Origin: Clostridiales bacterium UBA8153
Lineage (GTDB): Bacteria > Bacillota > Sulfobacillia > UBA8153
Direction of reading: 5' to 3'
Length of the DNA: 15,583 nt
Assembly: GCA_003449495.1 (NCBI GenBank)
Contig: DMHJ01000176.1
Coordinates: forward strand, 1 to 15,583
Shown here one piece after another: positions 6,053-13,310 of the stretch. The translations under genes and the position numbers were made by a program. The notes under the pieces are model-generated. The model was not told the DNA's origin. It searched no databases and was given only the letters and a program-made list of their open reading frames with translations. The first letter of the stretch is position 1; the number at the start of each line of letters is the position of its first letter.

Positions 6053-9000
6053 ATGAAGGTGGATGCTGTGGCTGGGCCGCGGGTGGGCTTGGACATGGGG
6101 ACCTTTGCGGTCAAGGGAGTGTTAATCGAGGAGGGCGCGGTCCGGCGGGCCCGGGTGCCCACGGCCGGCCGCCCGCTGGAAGCCGCCCGGGACTGTCTGG
6201 CCAGGCTGGGCGTGGGCTCCGTACCGGACACGGTGCTCCTGGGGATCACCGGTGCCAACGCCGACCTGCTGGCCAGGGAAGTCGGGCTACACTCGATGCT
6301 TGAGCTGGAGGCGCTGGTGACGGGAATGGAGGCCTCGGGGCTTACCGCCCGGGGCGTCCTTTCCCTCGGCCATGAGAACATGTCCTATCTGGAGCTGGGG
6401 GAGGACGGCCGCGCCGTCTTTTTCAACCGGAACGGCCAGTGTGCGGCAGGGAGCGGGGCCTTCTGGTACCAGCAGGCCACCCGCATGGGGTTTGATGACC
6501 GGGAACTGGCCGATTTGGCCCTCCAGGCCGACGGGCCCGTGCGGATCTCCGGCCGCTGTGCCATCTTTGCGAAGTCTGACATGACCCACGCCATCAACGA
6601 GGGCGCGACCCAAGCTGCGGTTTCCGCCGGGCTAGCCCGGGCCCTGGCCGAGATGGTGGCCAACAGTGTAGCCCAGAATCGCCTCGGCGCCCTCGACCGG
6701 GTGCTGGTGGTGGGAGGCGTGGCCAATAACCAGGCCGTCCTCCGCTACCTCGGCCAGTGCACCAACGGGGCGCGGCTGGAAATACCGCCCGAGCACGAGT
6801 TTCTCGTGGCCCTGGGAGCGGCCCTGCGGGGCGAGCCAGCCCGCCTGGCAGCTCTCGATTTCGAGGCGGTCCTGGGAAGGAAGTACGTTCCGGGTCACCG
6901 CCTGCCCCCGCTGGAGCCGGGGAAGGTCCGCTACTTGCCGGATCTGGCCGGCGCTAAAGCGGGCCTGGATACCGGGATCGTCTACCTCGGGGTGGACTGC
7001 GGGTCGGTCTCCACCAAGTGCGTGTTGCTTGATGGTCAGGGCAGCTACATTGGTGGCGTCTACCTCCCTACCTCCGGGCGGCCGGCGCTGCAGGTGCTTG
7101 AGCTCATGAAAGAGGTCCAAGCCAGGCACGGAGAGCTCCTACGGGGAGCGCCGGTGGTGGCCTGCACCACCGGTTCGGGCAGATTTCTTTCCCAGAAGAT
7201 GCTGGGAGCGGAGTATGCCGTGGATGAGATCTCCTGCCAGGCGGAGGGGGTCCGCTACCTGTGCGGGGATAGCGAGCGGCTCTCCATCATCGAAATCGGG
7301 GGCGAGGACTCTAAGTTCCTCCAGCTCGACGGCGGCGCCTTGCATGACTACAACATGAACCCGGTCTGCGCGGCGGGCACAGGCTCCTTCCTCGAGAATC
7401 TCGCTGGGCTCCTGGGCATTTCCATCAAGGATGAGTTTTCCCAGCGTGCCTTTGGGGCGCCCTACGCCATCGACCTCGGCGACACCTGCACGCTGCTGTC
7501 CCAGTCGGCGCTGGCGGCGGCCGCTTCCCAGGGCTTGCCGCTCAGCTCCCAGCTGGCCAGCCTCGCCTATTCTTCCGCCCGCAACTACCTGCGCAAGACG
7601 GCCGAGAACCGCTCCATCGACGGGCGGGTGGTGTTCACCGGGGCCACTGCCAAAAACCACGCTTTGGCCAGTGCTTTCGCCCACGAGCTGGGCGGTGAGG
7701 TGGTAGTGCCGCCATCCCCCGAGCTCAGCGGTGCGTTGGGGGCGGCGTTGGTAGCCCAACGGTTTCACCGCGAGGGACGTGCGGGCGATTACCGCTTCCC
7801 CGGCTTGGGTCGATTGAACCGTTTCGGACTAGAGAAGCGTCGTTGCCGGGCTCGCTGCGAGCACGAGCACCAGTGCACCCTTGATCTGGTGCGCTTCGCC
7901 GACGGCAAGACGGTGATCTACGGCGATCGCTGCGGGCGCTACTCGGGAATTGAGGAGAAACGCAGTCTTCGCTATTCCGATCTCCCCGAGCTCGGCACCG
8001 GGTGGCGGGAGCTTTTCTATCGGGTGCCGCGAGTTGAGGGCGGTCCCACCGTGGGGTTGGCCCAGGCCGGACTCTTCTATGACCTCTACCCCTTCTGGGC
8101 TGCTTTCTTCGCTGAACTCGGGGCGACCGTCGTGCTTTCATCAGAGAGCTCCGACCGCCACCTGCGGGACGGCAAGCGCTACCTGGACACGGAGATGTGC
8201 TGCCCCATGGAAGTCCTGGTCGGCCACTACCAGGAGCTTCTGGAACAGGATCTGGACTGGGTGTTCCTTCCCGAGGTAGTGGACCTGGAATCCCCGCCTT
8301 GGGCCCGGGGCTGGCCCAAAGGTTTCAGCTGCCCGCTCCTGCAGACGGTGCGGGGGACGGTGGTGGGAGCCCTCGATCCGCCTACGGGCCGCCTCCTTCA
8401 CGCCCAGCTGAACTACCGCCGGGGGCCCAAAGTGATCCGGAACCAGCTCCGGCCGGTGGCCCGGCAGGTGCTGGGTGAGGCTTTTCGTGAGGAGCTGTTC
8501 AGGCGGGCGGTGGAGGCCGGCTACCGGGAGTTGGAGCGCTTCGAGCTGGCGCTGGAGAGAGAGGCCCAGCGACTCATGGAGGAGCTCCCGGTGTGGGTGC
8601 GGGACGATACCGCCGTCTGCGTCATGCTGGGACGCTCGTACACCACCTACGACCGGTACGTCGCCAAGCGGTCACTGGAGTACGCGCGCCAGGCGGGGAT
8701 CATCGGCATCCCCCAGGACTATCTCCTGGCCTATACCCGTGCCTGGTACGAAGGACGCCTGGGCCCGGAGCTGCTCGGGCCCCGGGATGAGTTCGACCGG
8801 GAGTTCGGGGAGTTTCTGGAGAAGGTCAACCACATCTACCCGGCGCAAGTCCAGCGGATGCTGTCGGCCGCCTTCATCGCCCGCTACCTGAACCAGAGAG
8901 CGGAGCGGACCGGCCTGCCCTTGTTTCACGCCGTGCTGCAGGACCCCTTCAAGTGCGGTCCCAATGCCATGCTCCGGCATTACTTGGCCATGGTCTGTCC

Positions 9001-10387
9001 CAGCCTTCGCCTGACCATGGACGAGCACACCGCCCCGGCGGGAATGCTCACCCGGCTGGAGGCCTTCAAGAACACCTGCCGCTCCCGCCGGAACTACCGG
9101 CCCCCGGAAATCATATCGTCTCGCCCGCTGGCCCTCAAGGAGCTGGAGCGAAGGACCTTACTGGTGGCCGAGCCAGTCCACCACGTGCGGGCCTTCGTGG
9201 CCATGTTCCAGAACTACGGGGTAGCTGCGGAGATCCTTCCCCGTAGCCCCGACCCGGACTTGTTCTTGGCTAAACGGTATGTGAACGGCGAGGAGTGCCT
9301 GCCCCTGATCCAGAACGTCCAGGACTTCCTGGACTACCTGAAGGATGGTCACGACCCCGACCGGCTGGCCTTCGCCCAGGGCTGGGCCTGCGGGCCCTGC
9401 CGCTACGGCATGTACGCGACCACCCAGTCGCTCCTACTCAACCGGGCCGGTTACGGCCCGGGGCGGGTGCTCTGGCTGCGCCTGGAGGAAGCTATCGGGG
9501 CCTTGGGCTTCGGCTTCGCAGTCGGGCTCTACGATGGCCTGCTGGCCATGGACGCCCTCTACAAGCTGCTCCTGGCCACCCGGCCCTACGAACTGCAGGC
9601 GGGTGCGGCCCAAACCCTTTTCGACGATTACTCCGACGAGCTTCTGCAGCTGCTCAAACGCTTCCGGGTGAGCGCCCCGGCGCTACTGGCGGGGACGCAC
9701 CTTAGACCCTTCGAGGAACTGGTGGCCCGGGCGGCCGGACGCTTCGCTGCCGTGCCGCGGTCGGGCGAGGTCCGCCCCCGGGTGGTGGTGGGCGGGGAGT
9801 TCTACGTGCGGTTGGACGACCGCTCTAACCAGGACCTGTTCTCCAAGGTGGAGGCCGCCGGAGGGGAGGTGCTGCTCTCGCCGGTTACCGAGCTGTTTGC
9901 CTTCAGCGCCTATGTCGGCCAGGAGGAGGCCACCGCACATTACCGGGACAACCCGGAGTTGGGCCTCTTGGCTAAAAGACTGGGGTACGGAGCTCTGCAC
10001 CGGCTGGCCCGCCGGGATGAGGCCCGCATAACCGCGGCCAGCGGTGTCTTGCACGAGCCGAGCCCGGAAGAGCTGCGCGAGTTATCCCGGCCATACATCT
10101 CCGGCCACTACGGGGGCGAGCCGCCCATGACCGTCGGGCGGGCATGTGCGCTGGCCCGGTCGGGGGAGGCCGACGGCGTCATCTTCGTGGCCCCCTTCAA
10201 CTGCATGCCCGGGTCAATGGTGGAGGCCCAGCTAACCGCCCTCCGGCGCGACCTAGGAGTCCCCATAGTTGCCCTTTACTACGACGGCACCGGCAACCCC
10301 AACCGCGAGGAGTTCATAAGGAGCCTCGTCTACCAGGCCCGGGCGGTGATGGAAAGCAGGAGGCATTCCCCGGCACCGCGCCGGTAG
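6053..10387 (+). CDS. Two-module BadF/BcrA-type activase fused to 2-hydroxyacyl-CoA dehydratase-like domains
   Basis: The protein has about 1444 residues. Module 1 (about 10-280) and module 2 (about 310-575) are ASKHA ATPases of the dehydratase-activase family. Module 2 is canonical: VDCGSVSTK (314-322), EIGGEDSK (414-421), CAAGTG (Cys439) and Cys479. Module 1 keeps GLDMGT (from 12), Cys130 and Cys169, but its phosphate/adenosine loop reads SLGHENMS. A CX3CX5C...C cluster follows (Cys598, 602, 608, 627). Next is a DUF2229-like part with ESSDRHLRDG and Cys716/717. The HgdB/D-like C-terminal half has Cys968, Cys1082, CGPC (1113-1116) and FNCMPGS (Cys1384). Known for the family: ATP hydrolysis drives low-potential electron transfer to an iron-sulfur dehydratase or double-cubane protein. 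The substrate here is unknown. The start is uncertain: ATG 6053 or TTG 6050 follow GAGGAGAGGA (6031-6040), while GTG 6002 and ATG 6023 lack a good site. No frameshift is seen. Confidence 0.9.
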   Translation: MKVDAVAGPRVGLDMGTFAVKGVLIEEGAVRRARVPTAGRPLEAARDCLARLGVGSVPDTVLLGITGANADLLAREVGLHSMLELEALVTGMEASGLTARGVLSLGHENMSYLELGEDGRAVFFNRNGQCAAGSGAFWYQQATRMGFDDRELADLALQADGPVRISGRCAIFAKSDMTHAINEGATQAAVSAGLARALAEMVANSVAQNRLGALDRVLVVGGVANNQAVLRYLGQCTNGARLEIPPEHEFLVALGAALRGEPARLAALDFEAVLGRKYVPGHRLPPLEPGKVRYLPDLAGAKAGLDTGIVYLGVDCGSVSTKCVLLDGQGSYIGGVYLPTSGRPALQVLELMKEVQARHGELLRGAPVVACTTGSGRFLSQKMLGAEYAVDEISCQAEGVRYLCGDSERLSIIEIGGEDSKFLQLDGGALHDYNMNPVCAAGTGSFLENLAGLLGISIKDEFSQRAFGAPYAIDLGDTCTLLSQSALAAAASQGLPLSSQLASLAYSSARNYLRKTAENRSIDGRVVFTGATAKNHALASAFAHELGGEVVVPPSPELSGALGAALVAQRFHREGRAGDYRFPGLGRLNRFGLEKRRCRARCEHEHQCTLDLVRFADGKTVIYGDRCGRYSGIEEKRSLRYSDLPELGTGWRELFYRVPRVEGGPTVGLAQAGLFYDLYPFWAAFFAELGATVVLSSESSDRHLRDGKRYLDTEMCCPMEVLVGHYQELLEQDLDWVFLPEVVDLESPPWARGWPKGFSCPLLQTVRGTVVGALDPPTGRLLHAQLNYRRGPKVIRNQLRPVARQVLGEAFREELFRRAVEAGYRELERFELALEREAQRLMEELPVWVRDDTAVCVMLGRSYTTYDRYVAKRSLEYARQAGIIGIPQDYLLAYTRAWYEGRLGPELLGPRDEFDREFGEFLEKVNHIYPAQVQRMLSAAFIARYLNQRAERTGLPLFHAVLQDPFKCGPNAMLRHYLAMVCPSLRLTMDEHTAPAGMLTRLEAFKNTCRSRRNYRPPEIISSRPLALKELERRTLLVAEPVHHVRAFVAMFQNYGVAAEILPRSPDPDLFLAKRYVNGEECLPLIQNVQDFLDYLKDGHDPDRLAFAQGWACGPCRYGMYATTQSLLLNRAGYGPGRVLWLRLEEAIGALGFGFAVGLYDGLLAMDALYKLLLATRPYELQAGAAQTLFDDYSDELLQLLKRFRVSAPALLAGTHLRPFEELVARAAGRFAAVPRSGEVRPRVVVGGEFYVRLDDRSNQDLFSKVEAAGGEVLLSPVTELFAFSAYVGQEEATAHYRDNPELGLLAKRLGYGALHRLARRDEARITAASGVLHEPSPEELRELSRPYISGHYGGEPPMTVGRACALARSGEADGVIFVAPFNCMPGSMVEAQLTALRRDLGVPIVALYYDGTGNPNREEFIRSLVYQARAVMESRRHSPAPRR

Positions 10388-10760
10388 CGGGCGAGAGGCG
10401 GTTGTGGTTAGGGAGCAGGAGGGTAGCCCGGACGTCACCGGTGCGATCCCTGACGAGCGGCAGTGAGGACCGTGTATCGTAAGCATTCGCGGCGCAGAGA
10501 CCGTACAGGCAAGTATGGGTGTACACGGCGCGGGGGAAAGTTTTCGCCCCGGCGAAAGGGCGTCTATGCACGGATCGGGAATGGGCCCATACAGCCATGG
10601 AGAGCAGTGCCCTCTACCCGCTAAAAGTACAGGCGGTCCGCTCCTCGACGCAGAGGGGAGGTTTGGCAGCAAAGACCCTGCGGAGGAGCGACCAGCTATG
10701 GCCATGGTTACGCAGCCGCGCTTTCGGCGGGAGGAGGCCGAGGCCCTCGGAGATGGGGCG

Positions 10761-10800
10761 CGCCTGCCCGGGGGCGCAGGTCTGCCCGGTGGGGCAGGCG
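10761..10800. repeat. 9-bp inverted repeat A in the rpmH upstream gap
   Basis: CGCCTGCCC (10761-10769) is exactly complementary to GGGCAGGCG (10792-10800). Each arm can instead form a local hairpin: CCTGC with GCAGG (10763-10780), and CTGCCC with GGGCAG (10782-10797). It directly abuts repeat B. Confidence 0.6.
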
Positions 10801-10975
10801 GTACGCATGCCTCTGGCCACCGACCGGCGCATTTGCGTACCCAGCGGGCGCGAGTTGCCGGCGGGAGTGGGGATCAGGCTTGGAGGAGCAGTAGATCCGG
10901 GGCTTGGGCAAATGCGCCTACGTTGCACCTTGGCCTGGAGCGTGCTGCCGGCCAGGGCGCTAGGCCGGGTACGCA
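10800..10975. repeat. Repeat B: GGTACGCA twice, with one complementary copy between
   Basis: GGTACGCA occurs at 10800-10807 and again at 10968-10975. TGCGTACC (10834-10841) is complementary to both, and with one more base, TGCGTACCC, it pairs over 9 bp with GGGTACGCA at 10967-10975. The middle copy therefore has two competing partners. A further TACGCA is at 10709-10714, giving four copies of this hexamer (either strand) in 270 bp. Confidence 0.55.
10826..10918. repeat. 11-bp inverted repeat C in the rpmH upstream gap
   Basis: GGCGCATTTGC (10826-10836) is perfectly complementary to GCAAATGCGCC (10908-10918) with 71 nt between them. Its left arm shares three bases with the middle copy of repeat B, so the two pairings are partly exclusive. 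Confidence 0.6.
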
Positions 10976-10992
10976 CCCAGGGCCCTGGCCGG
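10948..10992. repeat. 11-bp inverted repeat D in the rpmH upstream gap
   Basis: CCGGCCAGGGC (10948-10958) is perfectly complementary to GCCCTGGCCGG (10982-10992) with a 23-nt loop. The loop contains the second GGTACGCA of repeat B. No T-run follows, so this is not a typical intrinsic terminator despite the strong stem. Confidence 0.6.
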
Positions 10993-11173
10993 CTCTGCAA
11001 TCTGGTGGCGGTCTCTCCAGGCGGCTAGCCCTCGCCGGGAGGGTCAGATCCGGCCTCAGCCCATCACTTAGGTGCCTAAACGTCCTATTCCACAACCCCG
11101 GTTGCACGTAGTTGCCGGCCAGGATCCGGGTCGGAAAACTGGCACATCGCAGATGCCTCGTCGTGCCGTTTTC

Positions 11174-11202
11174 TTGACATTGGCTTGGGCGGGGCATATA
11201 AT
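11174..11202 (+). promoter_or_regulatory. Perfect consensus sigma-A promoter of the rpmH operon
   Basis: TTGACA (11174-11179), a 17-bp spacer and TATAAT (11197-11202) match the consensus at all 12 positions with ideal spacing. Transcription should start near 11209, giving a leader of about 42 nt. Such strength suits a ribosomal protein gene that leads a long operon. Confidence 0.9.
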
Positions 11203-11250
11203 TACAGCTGGTTCAGCGCATTTACGGCCGTGCGGGGAGGTGCGAGGCTC

Positions 11251-11385
11251 TTGAAACGGACATACCAGCCGAAGAACCGCAGGCGAATGCGGACCCACGG
11301 CTTTAGGGCGCGCATGGCCACCCCTGGTGGCCGCAACGTGTTGAGGCGGCGGAGGTTGAAGGCGCGGACGCGCCTTTCTGCGTGA
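11251..11385 (+). CDS. rpmH: 50S ribosomal protein L34
   Basis: The protein has 44 residues, the normal length for L34, and is very basic. It reads (M)[21 protein letters not shown] then [21 protein letters not shown], the standard family sequence. Translation starts at TTG 11251, 8 nt after GGGGAGGTG (11234-11242); an upstream in-frame ATG (11185) would add sequence foreign to L34 and lies before the promoter -10. L34 is part of the large ribosomal subunit. It heads the rpmH-rnpA-yidD-yidC-jag operon, 22 bp before rnpA. dnaA, the usual divergent neighbour, is not here. Confidence 0.97.
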   Translation: MKRTYQPKNRRRMRTHGFRARMATPGGRNVLRRRRLKARTRLSA

Positions 11386-11407
11386 CGAGGCAAGGCAGCC
11401 GGAGGAC

Positions 11408-11743
11408 GTGAGGCAGGAACACCGCCTGCGCCCAAGGGCGGAAGTCGGGAAAGTGTACCGGGAGGGCCGCGCGTGGAAAAACCGGGCAGCGGCCCTCTAT
11501 GTGCTGTGCTCTCCCGGGAAGAAGACGCAGGTGGCCTTCGCCGTACCGAAGCGGCTGGGCAAAGCCAGCAAGCGTAACCTGCTCCGGCGGCGGTTCCGCG
11601 AGGTCTACCGGAAGTGCCAGCCGTCGGTGCCACCGGGGATGAGGATGCTGTTTATGGCCCGGGCACACGCCGCCAGCCTTACGTTCTGCGAAATCGAGGA
11701 TAGCGTGATGGACCTGCTGAGGCGCAGCGGGGTGGTGCAGTGA
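11408..11743 (+). CDS. rnpA: Ribonuclease P protein component
   Basis: The 111-residue basic protein binds the RNase P RNA and helps it cleave 5' leaders from pre-tRNAs. The N-terminus [20 protein letters not shown] and the signature [18 protein letters not shown] (the RNR-type RNA-binding helix) identify it. The start is GTG 11408 with a purine site GGAGGA only one or two bases upstream, an unusually short spacing; no later start keeps the conserved EHRL region, so this one is retained. It overlaps yidD by 4 bp (GTGA), implying coupled translation. Confidence 0.95.
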   Translation: MRQEHRLRPRAEVGKVYREGRAWKNRAAALYVLCSPGKKTQVAFAVPKRLGKASKRNLLRRRFREVYRKCQPSVPPGMRMLFMARAHAASLTFCEIEDSVMDLLRRSGVVQ

Positions 11744-11952
11744 AGAAGGTACTGATGGCCCTGATTAGGTTCTACCAGCTGGGCATCTCCCCTTATCTGC
11801 GCCCATCTTGCCGCTTTCTCCCCAGTTGCTCTCAGTACGCCTACGAAGCCATTCGGCGACATGGCGCGTGGCACGGCGGCATCTTAGGTGCCAAGCGGCT
11901 GTTACGGTGCCATCCCTTTGGTGCCACGGGAGGCTATGATCCTGTGCCCTGA
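11740..11952 (+). CDS. yidD: Membrane protein insertion efficiency factor YidD
   Basis: The 70-residue protein has the full family signature: [28 protein letters not shown], then [20 protein letters not shown] and GGYDPVP. The three cysteines (CRFLPSC and RCHP) are conserved. YidD is a small membrane-associated helper thought to aid YidC-dependent insertion; mechanism is not settled. It starts at GTG 11740, overlapping the rnpA stop, and lies just before yidC as in most bacteria. Confidence 0.95.
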   Translation: MKKVLMALIRFYQLGISPYLRPSCRFLPSCSQYAYEAIRRHGAWHGGILGAKRLLRCHPFGATGGYDPVP

Positions 11953-11991
11953 ACCATGGGGTGGGCCAGGACCAATAAGGAGGGGCTGTGG

Positions 11992-12624
11992 TTGGGGTTT
12001 CTGTCCGATCTGATGCAGCAGGGTATCTCCCGGTTGGTGGGCGTAGTGGGAAACTACGGGCTGGCCATTATCATCCTCACGGTACTGGTGCGGGTGCTTC
12101 TCTTGCCGTTTACGCTGGCGCAGACCCGCTCGACCCTAAAGATGCAGGCCCTCAATCCCGAGGTCCAAGCCCTCCAAAAGAAATACAAGAACAACCCGGA
12201 GCGGTTCAACCAGGAGCAGATGGCGCTCTGGAAAAAGCACGGTGTGAACCCGCTTTCCAGTTGCCTGCTCATGCTCATCCAGTTCCCGTTTCTCATTGCC
12301 TTTTTCCAAGCCCTAGAAGGATTCGAACCGCTGCAGCATGCTCGTTTTCTCGGTATCATCCTGGGACAGCCAGAACGCATTGTGCTACCGTTGCTTACGG
12401 CAGTGACCACCTTCCTGTCCATGAAGATAAGCGCGCCAGCCGCGACCAGCGAAAAGAGTCAAGCGATTATGCAGTATATGTTCCCGGTGCTGATCTGGTG
12501 GATGTCGATGCGTTTTCCCGCGGCCCTGTCCCTGTATTGGCTGGTCAGCAACATCCTGGCCGTCGGGGAGAGGTTTTTGCTGCCCCGTTCCTTAGCCCCG
12601 GCGAAAGAGGGCGCCCGTTCGTGA
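11992..12624 (+). CDS. yidC: Membrane protein insertase YidC/Oxa1/SpoIIIJ family
   Basis: The 210-residue protein is a short Gram-positive-type YidC with no large periplasmic domain. The first membrane segment (about 20-40) carries the conserved groove arginine (Arg34 in TVLVRVLLLPF). A charged cytoplasmic hairpin follows (QTRSTLKMQALNPEVQALQKKYKNNPERFNQEQMALWKKHGVNP), then SSCLLMLIQFPFLIAFFQAL and hydrophobic segments ending in ALSLYWLVSNILAVGERFLL. It inserts proteins into the inner membrane, alone or with Sec. TTG 11992 is preferred because AAGGAGGGG (11977-11985) lies 6 nt upstream; the alternative ATG 11956 would place that site inside the gene. No lipobox cysteine is seen, unlike Bacillus SpoIIIJ. 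It overlaps jag by 4 bp. Confidence 0.93.
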   Translation: MGFLSDLMQQGISRLVGVVGNYGLAIIILTVLVRVLLLPFTLAQTRSTLKMQALNPEVQALQKKYKNNPERFNQEQMALWKKHGVNPLSSCLLMLIQFPFLIAFFQALEGFEPLQHARFLGIILGQPERIVLPLLTAVTTFLSMKISAPAATSEKSQAIMQYMFPVLIWWMSMRFPAALSLYWLVSNILAVGERFLLPRSLAPAKEGARS

Positions 12625-13244
12625 AATCCATAGAAATGCGAGCCCGAACAATAGAGGAAGCGGTGGCGGCCGCCGTTGCCGCCCTGGGTGTCCGTCGGGA
12701 GGATTGCACCGTGTGCGTTCTGGAGGAGCCGGTCAAAGGTCTTCTGGGGCGCCTGGGGGCCAGGGGAGCCCTGGTCAAGGTGACGGCCGCGGAGTCCAAG
12801 GCCGAGGTGGGCCTGGGGTTTTTGCAGGAGATCCTAGGTCTCATGGGTATAGACGGTACGGTGACCGTGGTGAGCGGCGACGAGTGCGTACGCTACCAAA
12901 TTGAAGGTCCCGGCGTAAAGGCGCTGATTGGGCATCACGGACAGACCCTGGATGCGCTCCAGCACGTGGTCAACTTGGCCGCTTCCCGGGGGAGCCAGGA
13001 TCGTCGCAGGCTGGTCGTGGACGTGGCCGGCTACCGGCAGCAGCGGGAAGAGAGACTCTTGGCCATGGCGCAGCGTCTGGCCGAGCGAGTGGCGAGGACC
13101 GGGGAAAGCATAGAGCTGGAGGCCATGGCGTCCTACGAGAGAAAAGTGGTGCACACGGCCCTCCAGGACCATCCGGATGTGAGCACCCACAGCGAGGGCG
13201 AAGAACCACACCGGAGCGTGATCATCAGCTACCGCAGACGTTAG
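12621..13244 (+). CDS. jag: RNA-binding protein Jag/KhpB (Jag-N, KH and R3H domains)
   Basis: The 207-residue protein has three parts. The Jag-N domain (about 1-52) is MKSIEMRARTIEEAVAAAV... with EEPVKGLLGRLGARGALVKV. The KH domain has its GxxG loop at Gly104-His-His-Gly107 in ALIGHHGQTLDALQHVVN. The C-terminal R3H domain contains Arg174-x3-His178 (ERKVVHTAL). It binds RNA and in other Gram-positives affects cell elongation and division; the direct targets here are unknown. It starts at GTG 12621 overlapping the yidC stop (GTGA). A longer open frame upstream in the same phase is only the shadow of yidC. A terminator-like hairpin follows it. Confidence 0.94.
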   Translation: MKSIEMRARTIEEAVAAAVAALGVRREDCTVCVLEEPVKGLLGRLGARGALVKVTAAESKAEVGLGFLQEILGLMGIDGTVTVVSGDECVRYQIEGPGVKALIGHHGQTLDALQHVVNLAASRGSQDRRRLVVDVAGYRQQREERLLAMAQRLAERVARTGESIELEAMASYERKVVHTALQDHPDVSTHSEGEEPHRSVIISYRRR

Positions 13245-13259
13245 CCGGAATCCAGCCGT

Positions 13260-13294
13260 ATCCCCGGTAGCGAGAGCTCCCGGGGATTTTCCTT
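13260..13294 (+). terminator. Intrinsic terminator-like hairpin after jag
   Basis: ATCCCCGG (13260-13267) pairs perfectly with CCGGGGAT (13280-13287), extended by AGC/GCT around a GAGA (GNRA) tetraloop with one T-C mismatch. TTTTCCTT follows (13287-13294). It lies in the 66-bp jag-mnmE gap and would end or attenuate the rpmH operon. No strong promoter is visible between it and mnmE, so partial read-through is likely. Confidence 0.7.
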
Positions 13295-13310
13295 AGCGGA
13301 GTGAGGACCT

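Larger units (their letters stand above)
10388..11173. other. Repeat-rich 790-bp gap with no recognised gene
   Basis: No recognisable protein is encoded on either strand. Long open frames exist but translate to Gly/Ala/Arg/Pro-rich sequence without family features, as expected by chance in GC-rich DNA. No clear DnaA box (TTATCCACA) was found; the nearest look-alike is TATTCCACA (11087-11095). No signature of tmRNA, SRP RNA, RNase P RNA or 6S RNA was recognised. The sequence between 10700 and 11000 is dense in inverted repeats (listed separately). Small hairpins include the palindrome ATGGGCCCAT (10581-10590) and CCGAG-GCC-CTCGG (10738-10750). No intrinsic terminator for the activase gene is evident. 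It could hold an untypical origin, an unknown structured RNA, or decayed DNA. Confidence 0.6.

Noticed and set aside
10436..10482. GTGCG start resembling the 5' end of a group II intron
   Set aside because: No domain V hairpin or reverse transcriptase gene can be found downstream, so the pentamer is not meaningful.
10621..10640. AGTACAGGCGG shared with Stem I of the metG T-box, hinting at a second T-box
   Set aside because: No AGGGTGGNACCGCG core, no terminator and no aminoacyl or amino-acid gene follow. The 11-base match is taken as coincidence.
11087..11095. TATTCCACA as a possible DnaA box
   Set aside because: It has two mismatches to TTATCCACA and there is no cluster of similar sites or an AT-rich unwinding stretch beside it.
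10698..11111. A 137-codon open frame (ATG 10698) with a GGAGGAG site 9 nt upstream
   Set aside because: The translation is a Gly/Ala/Arg/Pro-rich sequence with no recognisable family, the frame spans the inverted repeats, and another long frame overlaps it. Long chance frames are usual at this GC content. A conservation test could revive it.
12319..12332. GGATTCGAACC, the reverse complement of a typical tRNA T-loop
   Set aside because: The bases either side do not form the 5-bp T stem, and the site lies inside the well-supported yidC reading frame (EGFEP). No acceptor or anticodon arm is visible.
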